A DNA stretch of 15,990 nucleotides, from the NCBI GenBank assembly GCA_046047755.1, contig JBJOHK010000102.1:1-15990 (forward strand). The letters run 5' to 3'. Source of the stretch: JALRLA01 sp046047755. GTDB taxonomy: Bacteria > Bacteroidota > Bacteroidia > NS11-12g > UBA955. Positions 1-9,547 of the stretch are shown here, one piece after another. Position 1 is the stretch's first letter; every line of letters begins with the position of its first letter. Both the position numbers and the translations under genes were made by a program. The notes beneath the pieces are model-generated. The model did no database searches. It was not told the DNA's origin and worked only from the letters and a program-made list of their open reading frames with translations.

Positions 1-1796
1 TTACCAGTGCCAAACCATTTTCGGCCTCCACCATCGATGCAAATATCGTAAATGCTTTCTTCGCCCATGAGGTAACCGAGGGTTCCGTCTTGGTCGATTA
101 CAAAGCGATCCAATTTGCTGAGCTCAAAGATGGATTGAGACCCGGTGAATATGTTCAATCCCTGATTGGTGCCAATCCAGATATATCCTAAGTTGTCAGC
201 CTTTAGGCTCAATACCTCATTGCTTTGAAGACCGTGGCGCGTGTCAATCAGAAGGCAGCGATCGTCTGAAAGGGAGTTGAGATCCTTGCCCGGGTCATAG
301 ACCACTAAGCCGCCACTTTGACGAATCATCCAAATATGTCCAAATCGATCGGCTACAACTTCTTTGACATCGCTAATGACCTGACCCGAGGCTGAAAGTT
401 CAAAGGAGTGCCATTTGTTGCTTAAGTCCAGGCAATGAAGGGCCTTGTCGGCTCCGAAATTGGCCAACCAGAGGTAGTCGTTTCTGTCTTCTGTAATGCC
501 CGAAACACGCAGAAAACCCGCTGAAATTGGGCTCAATGGTGAGTTGTTTTGATCGATGCGCTGTTCGACTTCCAAGCCATTGAATACCAGCATTCCATAC
601 GAGTGGCTTCCCAGGTACACGCGACTTCGCCTGTTCGAATAGAAGGGATAAGTAAAGTCGTACAGATTTTGATTCAAAGGAGACGCAATGTTGTTTATCC
701 ATCCCGTAGGGGTGTAGATATAGAATCCAGCATCGTTGAAGGCGTTTCCAAAGGTGGAACTAACGCCACCTCCCCCCGTAAATAAATAGGGCCCTTCTTG
801 GCTCATTCGAAATACCGTGCTATTGTTCGGGCCGTCAGGCATGAAGGCGACTTCACCGCTCGGTGCTTTTTTGATAACTCCTGGTCCAATGCCCGTGCAA
901 AACCAGTACAATCCTTGTGGGTCTTGTGTGCCGTGCACAATGATGTTCACGGGCTCGACAACAGAAGATCCCGCAGAATATTCGGTGATGCTGCCTGGGC
1001 GGTAAACCACCATTCCGTTTTTACCCGCTTGAATGCGTGCTACGGGAAGTCTGCGATTGTCAATAATGTTGAGCTGCCCTTGACTATAGCGATATACCAT
1101 AGAATCGCTACTGAAATACAGACCATCAGCATTCGCCGATAACTGTTGGCAAGGCTCTGACATTTGCCCAAGTGTCGACCAATTTTGGTAGTCGTTCAAA
1201 TTGTAGTTGCCGGTCCAGGGTGCTTTTCTCAATCCTTGTGGACTGGCGATGAACAGGCTGTCGTGGAATATGACCGAAGAAAATACGGGCAGGGAACTGC
1301 CCAGCGGTCCAATTGCGGTATAGCTGTCTTTGATTTCGTGCCGTTTTACATCGACGACCAAAAGACCGAAGTAGGTGGAAACCAGCGCGTAATCTTCGTG
1401 AAAGGATACATCCAGTATGCGCTTGTCTCCAATTAAGGCTTTCTGAGCAAACCCAGGAACATTGGAAATGCTATGGTTCTCAAAAAGCAGATCCATATTG
1501 CCATCGGCGTAACCAATGAATAGGCAACGGGATTTGGGGTCGTAATTCAAACAGGTAACTTCTAAACCGGCAAAGCCGTCTTGAGTACCCAGCTTTTGCA
1601 TCTCTCCGCTTGATTGTTTCACACGAAAGAAACCGCTGAAACTAGCCGCATAAACATATTCATCTGAAGCCTGGCAGATTTTAGCATCGCGGTAAGACAT
1701 GTGGGTGCGCCACAAACCTGTCGCTTGCAATTGAGCCTTAAGCTGACCAGCAGAGGCCAAGCACAAGAGCAATGCTATGGGCCAACATCTCTTCAT
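1..1796 (-). CDS. porZ: T9SS surface protein PorZ, N-terminal 598 residues (3' end outside window)
   Basis: PorZ is a cell-surface component of the type IX secretion system. In Porphyromonas it belongs to the attachment complex and delivers anionic lipopolysaccharide to the sortase PorU (family knowledge). I translated this open frame by hand: it starts with ATG at 1796-1794 and runs off the left edge after 598 codons without a stop. Residues 1-21 form a signal peptide (MKR, hydrophobic core, LKA before Gln22). The mature start has the LWRTHMSY motif, followed by repeated beta-propeller blades. Blades of the two-component-regulator-propeller type are clear near residues 475-505 (ADRFGHIWMIRQSGGLVVYD) and 520-545 (DNLGYIWIGTNQGLNIF). 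PorZ is usually about 770-780 aa, so roughly a quarter is missing, including the C-terminal T9SS signal. The start codon overlaps the sprA stop (TGATG), suggesting coupled translation. The unseen C-terminus leaves some room for another propeller protein, but the N-terminus and context favour PorZ. Confidence 0.88.
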   Translation of the reverse strand, partial: MKRCWPIALLLCLASAGQLKAQLQATGLWRTHMSYRDAKICQASDEYVYAASFSGFFRVKQSSGEMQKLGTQDGFAGLEVTCLNYDPKSRCLFIGYADGNMDLLFENHSISNVPGFAQKALIGDKRILDVSFHEDYALVSTYFGLLVVDVKRHEIKDSYTAIGPLGSSLPVFSSVIFHDSLFIASPQGLRKAPWTGNYNLNDYQNWSTLGQMSEPCQQLSANADGLYFSSDSMVYRYSQGQLNIIDNRRLPVARIQAGKNGMVVYRPGSITEYSAGSSVVEPVNIIVHGTQDPQGLYWFCTGIGPGVIKKAPSGEVAFMPDGPNNSTVFRMSQEGPYLFTGGGGVSSTFGNAFNDAGFYIYTPTGWINNIASPLNQNLYDFTYPFYSNRRSRVYLGSHSYGMLVFNGLEVEQRIDQNNSPLSPISAGFLRVSGITEDRNDYLWLANFGADKALHCLDLSNKWHSFELSASGQVISDVKEVVADRFGHIWMIRQSGGLVVYDPGKDLNSLSDDRCLLIDTRHGLQSNEVLSLKADNLGYIWIGTNQGLNIFTGSQSIFELSKLDRFVIDQDGTLGYLMGEESIYDICIDGGGRKWFGTG

Positions 1797-4700
1797 CAAT
1801 TGAATTGATAGCGCAGCTCAATACCGAACTCGGTGAGGGCAGTGTAGAACTGAGTGGCCATTTTGGGGTCCATCACCACACGGTTGTAACGCAAGGCGAA
1901 ATTGACTTTATCATTGACTTGGTAGGTAACGGAAGGGGCTATTCGAATGTTCTTCATACCCGCCGAGTACTTATTGATGTCCATGTCAATTTTGCGAATC
2001 ATGGTGGAGTTGTCTTGAACGGCTACGCTCAAGTCAAAGCGGAAGTCGTTAGGTAGATAAATCTTGCGACCATTGCGCCTGAAGGGCAGGGTTAAGCCCG
2101 TCACACGGTAACCACCGGTTAACTGGAATTCGTTGCTGCGCATTTCCGTCAAGTTGAAGCTGGCGGCAAATAACTTCAGCACTCGACTGCGCTTGTATTC
2201 CATACCCAGCGTCCATCCTTTTTTGGTGGTGATGTTCAGGCCCGCCAATGGGAAGAAGCCTTCTGAAATGGTTACATCGGCAATTTGGTACTGAGGAGTA
2301 AAGTCAACCCCCATGGCAGCGGCTTCACCAGCGCTGTAACGCAGGTTTTGGTTGAACTGTCCAATGGTGTATTTGCCGTTGTAAGCATGCTTTAAGGTGA
2401 TGTTTGAGAATTTCTCCCCAATGGCCTTGATCTTGGTTAATCCCGTATAGTTGATGTTCCAATTGGGCAATGGAATTTTAGGGAAACCAGAAATATCGGC
2501 CAAACTGGGGTCTAACCCACTGTAACTGGCGTAGAAAGAACCGATGATAACATCTTGGCTGCTGCGGCTATACCCCAATGGGAATTTGGTGATTGTATCA
2601 GTTGCGATAGCTCCAACACGTGGGTCCTGCAAACTCAATCGCTGAGCCACGGTGTACCGGTTGTCTTCGAATTGTTTGAAAATAGGGTTGGGGTAGTTGC
2701 CGGGCCCAGCATTCAAATTCTTGGCAAAGTGAGTGGGGAAGAACCAGCCGCTCACGTTGTAGGTTCCATTTTGGGTCAAGCCCTGGTCTACCCAATCAAA
2801 ACCATCCCACTTGAATAAGCTTTGAATGCCGTTGGTTTGGTTGCGTACTATGTCCAGACGAATGCGGAAATCTTTGATGGGTTCAATGGTTACACTACCG
2901 GTAAAGCTCTCGGTGAGGTTGTTGCGGTAGAAGTTCGGTTGGCGAGTGTCGTTCAATAGAGCGCCATCTCCAGCCATGCGGTAGCGCAAATTGGGGTCTT
3001 GCAAACCGAAAACATAACCGATACCGGGTTGAATGTGCTTGAAGTTCTGACCGAAATAATCGGGTTTATAGGCAAAGCCAGGCAATTCAGAGCCTTCGCG
3101 GCGCTGGTAGTTCATGCTGGCATTTTTGAACATAGTGATAAAATTGCCCACCATGACAACAGCCGGGTTGGGAGGAACAGTGCTGGTACCGCCTGTTTTA
3201 ATGGCGCTAGCCCCATCAGGGTCTTCTCCTTCTTCTTTGGGTGGGTTTTTGACCGTCTTGGGCTTGTTGTATTCCCGGAGCCACTTGAATTTGCTGTACA
3301 ACTGAGTAAAGTTCAACTGACTGCTCAAGTTGATGTCTTGGCTGTTCTGAATGCGGGCTCCCATGCTGGCAAAGGCAGGCGGGGCCTGATTCCATTCGTA
3401 ACTACCTTGGTAGGTCACTGAACCGCTGATCCAGTTTAAGCGCTTGAATTTGGCAAAGGGCAGGGTATAGGACAGGTTGGTGTTTTGGTAGAAGCGCGAC
3501 ATGCGACCCAAGTTCAAAAACTCTTGCAGCACCGAGTCACGTTTGATTTCCGTATCCAATCGACCATAGGGCTCTTGAATACGAGCATTGGCGGTAGCCG
3601 TGTAACTCAAATTCAAAGAAGTCGCTAACGGTATCGATACGTTGTACATACGATTCATGGTGAAGTTCTTATCGAACATACGGGGGTTGATCTGACGGAA
3701 GTTGTTGTTGTTCCGTGCTTGTTGTTCGCTGTACAATCGATTCACCTGCCAGTTGGTTGACAAGGTAGATGGTTTGAAGTTGAAGTTGAAATCTCTAACA
3801 AATCCCAGGCTTTTGCCTTTGATTTTTTTGAAAGGCCGAATGAAAGAAGTATTCGTAGAATAGGCATAACCCAAAGTCGCCTGACTGGTCTCCAAGAAGT
3901 ATTCTTCAATTTGTTGGTTGCTGCGATAGTTGCGCTGGAAGCTATATCCGACGCTGAAATTGGAAGGCGAATACAACTTCGCTTTTTGACCCATGGAGGA
4001 GGCCAGTCGCACGTTGGCGAAGTTCAAACTGTACAAACTGTTGTACTCTTGGGCCGCCTTCAATATTTGGTCACGCTGGGCTTGATTGGCAATCCCGTTT
4101 AAGAATGTCTGCAATTCCAAATCGGGATTCAGCGGATAAAACTTAGGGCGAACCACGTTTTCCGACCATCCAATGAACATGGGTATGCTCACACCTGATT
4201 TGGCCGGGAAGAATTTTCCAAGCTCCAAGTTGGAGGCGATGTCGTAATTGTAAGTATGATTGAGGCTGCGATCGTTGAGCTTCTTGTCTACATCCCCGAA
4301 ACCAATGGTGCGTATAGTGCCACCTACACTGAGTTGACCAAAATCGGCTAATTGGGTCTGCATGCTTCCTAAAGCCGCCCATCCGCCTTGGTTGGCGATA
4401 TCTTTTACTCTCAATTCGTTGAACCAAACTTCAAAGCAGTTCAACTTGGTGCCGTTGTTTTTCACGCCCACCATGACTACGCGTACGTTCCCAACATCAG
4501 GTAAGCCGATTACGGAAATCTTACCACGGGTGCTAGGCCGAACATAGGGAGCCGTCATGGGCCAGCCTGCGTTTTGGCGTTCGATTTTCAAGTTGTAAAA
4601 TTCTTGGAAGGCAATGTCAATGAAGTTCTCTTCAGGCCAAACCAGAGATTCGGCATTGGCGAGGTTGGTGTTGACAAAGCCGCGGGTCATTTTCAAAGGG

Positions 4701-7700
4701 ATTTCGTACTCGTAGTAATTGTTACTCAAGTCAGTACCAAATCGAATGAAGGCGGAAACCTCTCCATCGTTGATGGTGTTTTGAATGGCTTCTTCAGCGT
4801 GAACATAGAGCTGCAATCGCTTGTAGTTACGAACATCAAATTCACTTGTTTTAAAGGCAGCTCTCGCATCTCCAGGTTTTAAATCACAGACTTGAACCGA
4901 CAAGGATTGCTCGTTTTCCTGAACCATGCCCAAGCTGGCCATATTCTGAACACGCACAATTCCAGGAGGCAATACATAAGCAACGGGGCTGCGTTTGCCG
5001 TTTTCTTCCAAATTGACGGTGCTCACGACGAATTTGGTTCCATCATTAGGGTCAGTTGGAACCACTACTCCTGGTGTTTTTAAGCTGTTGGTGTATCGGC
5101 GCCAGTCGGCTCGAACCATGTTCAAGTACCCTATGCGCATGACCACGTCGTCTTCAAAACCAGTGGCTACCAAACGCATGAATCGAATGCTTTTGAAGTC
5201 TGAAATGTTGCCTACTGATTTTTCAAATTCACGAATAGGAATTTTGAACTGAATCCAGCGAATTTCTCGATCCTTACCATTGCGAAGGGTTACCGTGTTG
5301 GAAACTATATCGGCTACGTAGTTGCTTCCAATGCGCAAGTCGTTGGTGTTGATTTTGATTCGATACTGGAAATAGTCCTCGCTTTGATTCATGGTGAAGT
5401 CTCGATTGATATCTTCTCCATTGGGAATCGGCGTCGAACTCTTGGGCATTTCGGCATATCGACCCGAGGTGTATTTGTCGGGATTCGAATTGCCCTCCAT
5501 GCCTTGGTAGCGGCTGTAACGACCTAAGATATCTGCATCGGCTGCCGTATAGCTTTCTTCTAGGTAGTGTGTGAAATTATCACCGCTGGGGTCGTTTAAC
5601 GCATTTTGATAGATAGGGGAGCCAGTGCCAAAATTGGTGGCCAAGGCCTGCAAATAAACCGAATCCAAATAGGTGCGTTCTTGCTCGTCGTTTAGGCCGT
5701 CCAAGCCCACGTCTTGGGCCTTGATGCTGCCAGGATTGTTGTCAAAGGCGAAGTTGATTTGCGGGCCAGTAGGTACCAAGCCGAACAGAGAACTGTCGAC
5801 CTCGTTGTAAGAGCCTTGAGCTGACAACCCATTTTCAAAGGCCTTTCGACGGTCAGGCAATATGTCTTCGGAGATGCTTCCCAAATGCAGGTACAAATCA
5901 CCGCTGAGGGTGGGCTTGTCCATCAGCGGATCCATCATCCAGATTTCGATGTAATCGATGTTGGCCGCTTCGAAATCATTTTGGTCCACCCTTCGCATGA
6001 TACCCGCCCAGCTCAATTCCTTGTTGAGCAATTCCCCTTGAGAGTTGACTTCGTTTGGATCAGAATTGAAGTTGTACAATCCGCGAACACCGGGTTGGTA
6101 ATACAAATCCAAGGTTGGCAATATGGTAGGAGTTCCTTGTGGGAATTGGCGCTGAGGGAATACTTCGCGCTGATCTACTTGGCGCTGATAGGGGTCACTC
6201 AAGATTTCATCTACCCGATTTTTGAAGTTGTCGGGCATATCAAAATCCCTGTAAAATAAAGGGTCTGTCGTGTAGAAACTCAAAGAAGCGTGGTGCTGCA
6301 ACCAGAACCGTTTATCGCTCAATTGTACGTCAGGGAATAATTCGGGTTGTTTTTGTGGAATGGAGGCTACGGTCCAGTTTCCGACTCCCTTGAAGTCATT
6401 GGCCAATTCTGCATTCTCGAAGTCTTCCAAATTGGATATGCCTCGCTGTCCACCCTGAGACTTGTGGTTATGGGGGAAGATTTTAGCCAGTTCCAAGTAT
6501 GCCGTAACGTTAGAAACCTCTTTGGTTTCTAAGAAGGGTAGCTTGTCTACCAATTTCGTGATGTATCGGGATTGGCTGCTATAGGCCAAGTCGGCACCCA
6601 GTATGCTATTCAGAAGAGGTTCCTCGTTGAAGTTGGTTTTGGTTTGCAAGGGCCTTTCGTACATATGAAGCGCCGTGGCACCCAACAATAAATGCTTGTT
6701 TACTTGGTGTTCAATGCGGCCACCTAACAGAGTCTTCTGCTGAATGTTGAAGAAAGACTGGCCATCGGCTGAAGCTCGAATTTCAGCACCACCCTGCAAC
6801 AAGCCCTGATTGGTTATGCGCACTCGACCCAAGGCGTAATCCACTTCGTAGTCCAATCCTTCTTGCAAGGGTCTGCCATTGGCCGTTACCCGAACCGAAC
6901 CCCGTTGGAGGTTGGTGGTTCCCAGGTACAACTCGGCCCCATTGGCGCTTTTGAAACTACCGGTCAAAAAGAATTTGTTGTGCTTGACATCCTGTTGAGC
7001 CAACCATTTGGTCGAGTCGTACAAGGCATTGAAGCAATAGTAATCAGCCAAATCATTGTATGCATCGAACTTTTCCCTCAACGATTGGCCAAAGGGCTCG
7101 ACCACAGGGAAGATGATACGAGCGTATTGGGTGTTGATGGTGATGCCTTCGATGGCGTCAAAAACACCATCGGGTTTGGCTTCTTGTTGACGGTTCAACT
7201 TGTCCAGTCCAACAACGCGCAACAGCGGGTTGCCGCCTTTGAGTTCCGGAAGGTCTACGGTGACGGGGAGGTAATTGTAGTCAGCGCCTGAAGTATCATC
7301 GGCGTAAATCAGGTTGAGTTTGAAATCTTCCAAGCTCAATTGATAGGTATTGAGCGCATAGATGTTCTTCATCATCAAATCCCAAATGGGCAAACGAGTG
7401 CGAATCGTATTGCCTTTGAGCATTTTCAAGTGCAGAACCTTTTGATCACCCGGAGCCACATCGCGTGAGAATTCACCTACTTGATAGGTGTTGCCGTTGT
7501 AGGTGTATTCGAATGCCACCGCCAAGATCTCATCATTGTTCAAGGGCTGAGTCAGAGAGATGTAACCCAATTGGGTATTCAGGCTGAACTCCTTCTCATT
7601 CAGTTGGCGGGCGTAATTCAGCAAGTCGAAGTCAACGGTTTGCTCAAAATTGGGGAACAGGGAATACAAACGATCGATGGCTGTGGGGGAGTGTCTGGCC

Positions 7701-8881
7701 AAATCGTCATTTTGAATTTGAGAATAAAGGCTGTTGGCTCCATTGTCTGCCGCGCCTGTTCCTGTGCCGTTCAAACTGTTCCGGTAAGGATTAGGATCGC
7801 CCAGGTCCATGTAGGCCATGATGTCGCGAGGTGTCTCTACATTGGCATTTCGGTTGGTAACCCAGACTTCTACTCGGTTGATGACCACGCCCGAGGCGAC
7901 AATGGGCAGATTTTCTAACCATTGGTCATAGTTGTCGCGGAAAAACTGCGCCAAGAAAAAGTGACGGTTTTGGTCGTAGTTGTCGGCGCTGATTTTGAAC
8001 TCGTTCAATTGAGCTCCACCCTTTAAAACGGTTTCTGTACTTTGACCTTTGTTCTGAGAGAATACGGTGGTAACCTTGGTTTTGCCGAACTGCATGGTGG
8101 TCGAGACTCCAAACAAGTTGTTCGCAGGCTTGATCAACTGAGTAGGCAGGTTTAAACTCACATTACCCACCTGTACATCTTTCAGAATTCCATCCGCTTT
8201 GCCTTTCCAACCGAGGTTTTGTTGGTTGTCAAATTCGAAAGCGGCTTCGGTATCGTAATTGATTCCCAACTTGACAAATTCCCCAATGTTGCCGTTAGCA
8301 GAAATTTGAATCTGCTGGTCAAACATGGGTACAAAGTATTTCTGCTGGCGTTTGCTGTTGCTGGGATTGCGGTTTTCATTGATGTTGCCGCCCAACTTGA
8401 CCATGGCCGATCCATTGAGTTGGAAATCGACACCTCCTTCGCCAAAGACCTTGGAAATGGTGGGGTTGTTCAATTCTGCCCTTACGTAATCAGAAATGGA
8501 ACCGCGGTCATTGCCGCCAAGGGCATACGCGTTGCTTTGGGTCTTTTGACGAAAGTAATCTCCTTGCTTGTCTTTAGACAGCATTTGGAAATACTCGGTA
8601 ACGCTCAAACTCTCACCTGTAGGGTAGGAAAGAGCGCCAATTTCGCTGTAGGCCTCGTAGCGATTTTTGCTGGCGTTGTATTTCCAGGTTTTTTGCAATG
8701 GATTCGACAAATCCACATTCGTACCCGACGACGGATCAGAAAAAACGGTAGTTTTTGGGGTTCGGCTGCTGTCAGTCTGTGCTCCTAGCGATTGAGGCCC
8801 TAGGAATCCAAGCATGGCAAACAGAACCCCCCAAATAGCTGACCAATGGGTACGGCGTGTGGGTTGCAAATAGCTGTGCAT
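1796..8881 (-). CDS. sprA: Type IX secretion outer-membrane translocon SprA (Sov)
   Basis: SprA is the giant single-chain outer-membrane barrel through which T9SS cargo, including gliding adhesins, crosses to the cell surface. The 2361 aa length fits the family (about 2400-2500 aa). Residues 1-34 form a signal peptide with Arg9-Arg10, a hydrophobic stretch and LGA before Gln35. Family motifs include DLYYQPGVRGLYNF (about residue 925), SWAGIMRRVDQNDFEAAN followed by IDYIEIWMMDPL (about 955-985), GDLYLHLGSISEDILPDRR just after, and IGYLNMVRADWRRY. The second half is rich in alternating aromatic/polar beta-strands and the protein ends in ELRYQFN, a typical barrel-closing strand with a near-terminal Phe. 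A Pro/Glu/Gly-rich, low-complexity loop lies near residues 1870-1905. It follows ruvA by 62 bp, in which I see no promoter or terminator, and its TGA overlaps the porZ ATG. No frameshift or internal stop is present. Confidence 0.97.
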   Translation of the reverse strand: MHSYLQPTRRTHWSAIWGVLFAMLGFLGPQSLGAQTDSSRTPKTTVFSDPSSGTNVDLSNPLQKTWKYNASKNRYEAYSEIGALSYPTGESLSVTEYFQMLSKDKQGDYFRQKTQSNAYALGGNDRGSISDYVRAELNNPTISKVFGEGGVDFQLNGSAMVKLGGNINENRNPSNSKRQQKYFVPMFDQQIQISANGNIGEFVKLGINYDTEAAFEFDNQQNLGWKGKADGILKDVQVGNVSLNLPTQLIKPANNLFGVSTTMQFGKTKVTTVFSQNKGQSTETVLKGGAQLNEFKISADNYDQNRHFFLAQFFRDNYDQWLENLPIVASGVVINRVEVWVTNRNANVETPRDIMAYMDLGDPNPYRNSLNGTGTGAADNGANSLYSQIQNDDLARHSPTAIDRLYSLFPNFEQTVDFDLLNYARQLNEKEFSLNTQLGYISLTQPLNNDEILAVAFEYTYNGNTYQVGEFSRDVAPGDQKVLHLKMLKGNTIRTRLPIWDLMMKNIYALNTYQLSLEDFKLNLIYADDTSGADYNYLPVTVDLPELKGGNPLLRVVGLDKLNRQQEAKPDGVFDAIEGITINTQYARIIFPVVEPFGQSLREKFDAYNDLADYYCFNALYDSTKWLAQQDVKHNKFFLTGSFKSANGAELYLGTTNLQRGSVRVTANGRPLQEGLDYEVDYALGRVRITNQGLLQGGAEIRASADGQSFFNIQQKTLLGGRIEHQVNKHLLLGATALHMYERPLQTKTNFNEEPLLNSILGADLAYSSQSRYITKLVDKLPFLETKEVSNVTAYLELAKIFPHNHKSQGGQRGISNLEDFENAELANDFKGVGNWTVASIPQKQPELFPDVQLSDKRFWLQHHASLSFYTTDPLFYRDFDMPDNFKNRVDEILSDPYQRQVDQREVFPQRQFPQGTPTILPTLDLYYQPGVRGLYNFNSDPNEVNSQGELLNKELSWAGIMRRVDQNDFEAANIDYIEIWMMDPLMDKPTLSGDLYLHLGSISEDILPDRRKAFENGLSAQGSYNEVDSSLFGLVPTGPQINFAFDNNPGSIKAQDVGLDGLNDEQERTYLDSVYLQALATNFGTGSPIYQNALNDPSGDNFTHYLEESYTAADADILGRYSRYQGMEGNSNPDKYTSGRYAEMPKSSTPIPNGEDINRDFTMNQSEDYFQYRIKINTNDLRIGSNYVADIVSNTVTLRNGKDREIRWIQFKIPIREFEKSVGNISDFKSIRFMRLVATGFEDDVVMRIGYLNMVRADWRRYTNSLKTPGVVVPTDPNDGTKFVVSTVNLEENGKRSPVAYVLPPGIVRVQNMASLGMVQENEQSLSVQVCDLKPGDARAAFKTSEFDVRNYKRLQLYVHAEEAIQNTINDGEVSAFIRFGTDLSNNYYEYEIPLKMTRGFVNTNLANAESLVWPEENFIDIAFQEFYNLKIERQNAGWPMTAPYVRPSTRGKISVIGLPDVGNVRVVMVGVKNNGTKLNCFEVWFNELRVKDIANQGGWAALGSMQTQLADFGQLSVGGTIRTIGFGDVDKKLNDRSLNHTYNYDIASNLELGKFFPAKSGVSIPMFIGWSENVVRPKFYPLNPDLELQTFLNGIANQAQRDQILKAAQEYNSLYSLNFANVRLASSMGQKAKLYSPSNFSVGYSFQRNYRSNQQIEEYFLETSQATLGYAYSTNTSFIRPFKKIKGKSLGFVRDFNFNFKPSTLSTNWQVNRLYSEQQARNNNNFRQINPRMFDKNFTMNRMYNVSIPLATSLNLSYTATANARIQEPYGRLDTEIKRDSVLQEFLNLGRMSRFYQNTNLSYTLPFAKFKRLNWISGSVTYQGSYEWNQAPPAFASMGARIQNSQDINLSSQLNFTQLYSKFKWLREYNKPKTVKNPPKEEGEDPDGASAIKTGGTSTVPPNPAVVMVGNFITMFKNASMNYQRREGSELPGFAYKPDYFGQNFKHIQPGIGYVFGLQDPNLRYRMAGDGALLNDTRQPNFYRNNLTESFTGSVTIEPIKDFRIRLDIVRNQTNGIQSLFKWDGFDWVDQGLTQNGTYNVSGWFFPTHFAKNLNAGPGNYPNPIFKQFEDNRYTVAQRLSLQDPRVGAIATDTITKFPLGYSRSSQDVIIGSFYASYSGLDPSLADISGFPKIPLPNWNINYTGLTKIKAIGEKFSNITLKHAYNGKYTIGQFNQNLRYSAGEAAAMGVDFTPQYQIADVTISEGFFPLAGLNITTKKGWTLGMEYKRSRVLKLFAASFNLTEMRSNEFQLTGGYRVTGLTLPFRRNGRKIYLPNDFRFDLSVAVQDNSTMIRKIDMDINKYSAGMKNIRIAPSVTYQVNDKVNFALRYNRVVMDPKMATQFYTALTEFGIELRYQFN

Positions 8882-8943
8882 GTGTAAGGAATACGTAGGG
8901 TAGGTTTTGGGCTATAGGCTTTGACTGAGGCTAAACGTGCAAA

Positions 8944-9546
8944 TTACAATATTTTAAGGGAATTCTTGATGAGCTCTTCGACGGTTGCTGATCCTCCGAG
9001 TTCTTTGCTAACCTTAAGCAAAGCTTTTTCAGAGGCCGCTTTGTTGTATCCCAAAACACTCAAAGCGGTGAGGGCTTCATCCATGTTTGACCCCGATTGG
9101 GTCGAGCCTGTTGCATGGAGTTGGAATTTTTTACCTCCCAATTTGTCTCTCAGTTCAAGTACAATGCGTTGGGCCGTTTTTTCGCCGATACCCTTGATGC
9201 TTTTCAATAAGCCCACATTGCCATTCAAAATAGCCGAGCTCAAGGATTCGGCATCCAAACTGGATAGCATTAGCAGACCCGTGTTGTTGCCCACTCCCGA
9301 TACCGAAGTCAAAAGGCGAAACATTTCCCGTTCACTGGGGTCTGCGAATCCATACAATACCATTGCGGTAGGGCTTTGGTTTTCAATTCGAAAAGCCAGT
9401 TCGGCAAATAAGCGCACTTGCTTTTGCCCTTTGATGCGCTCATAGGTACTTAGGCTGATGCTCATGTGATAGCCTATTCCTTGATTGCCGATAACAGCAT
9501 GAGTCGGGCTCAGCGCTTCTAGATTTCCTTCAATGAATTCGTACAT
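8944..9546 (-). CDS. ruvA: Holliday junction branch migration protein RuvA
   Basis: RuvA binds four-way DNA junctions as a tetramer and loads the RuvB motor for branch migration in recombinational repair. At 200 aa it has normal length. Residues 1-64 form the OB-fold domain (MYEFIEGNLEAL, GIGYHMSIS). Two helix-hairpin-helix DNA-binding motifs follow at about 81-95 (SVSGVGNNTGLLMLS) and 116-130 (SIKGIGEKTAQRIVL). After a linker comes the small C-terminal RuvB-binding domain at about 154-200 (MDEALTALSVLGYNKAAS). The ATG lies 1 bp after the gldG stop and the gene sits 62 bp before sprA, so it is probably cotranscribed with these secretion and gliding genes. RuvB is not in the window. There is no clear Shine-Dalgarno sequence. 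Confidence 0.97.
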   Translation of the reverse strand: MYEFIEGNLEALSPTHAVIGNQGIGYHMSISLSTYERIKGQKQVRLFAELAFRIENQSPTAMVLYGFADPSEREMFRLLTSVSGVGNNTGLLMLSSLDAESLSSAILNGNVGLLKSIKGIGEKTAQRIVLELRDKLGGKKFQLHATGSTQSGSNMDEALTALSVLGYNKAASEKALLKVSKELGGSATVEELIKNSLKIL

Positions 9547-9547
9547 G

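Noticed and set aside
549..1436. Several small plus-strand frames in the first 1.8 kb
   Set aside because: They are antisense to the continuous 598-codon porZ frame, which has a signal peptide and propeller repeats.
1..1796. The propeller protein as a hybrid two-component sensor
   Set aside because: Its propeller blades resemble those of hybrid sensors, but the mature N-terminus, its place behind sprA and the signal peptide fit PorZ. The C-terminus that would settle it is outside the window.
8219..8788. 189-codon plus-strand open frame opposite the 5' part of sprA
   Set aside because: It lies wholly antisense to a confidently identified sprA segment, resembles no family I recognise, and fits the long shadow frames opposite biased coding sequence.
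8921..9445. 174-codon plus-strand open frame
   Set aside because: Almost entirely antisense to ruvA, whose motifs are unambiguous; the translation is Ser/Pro-rich with no recognisable domain.
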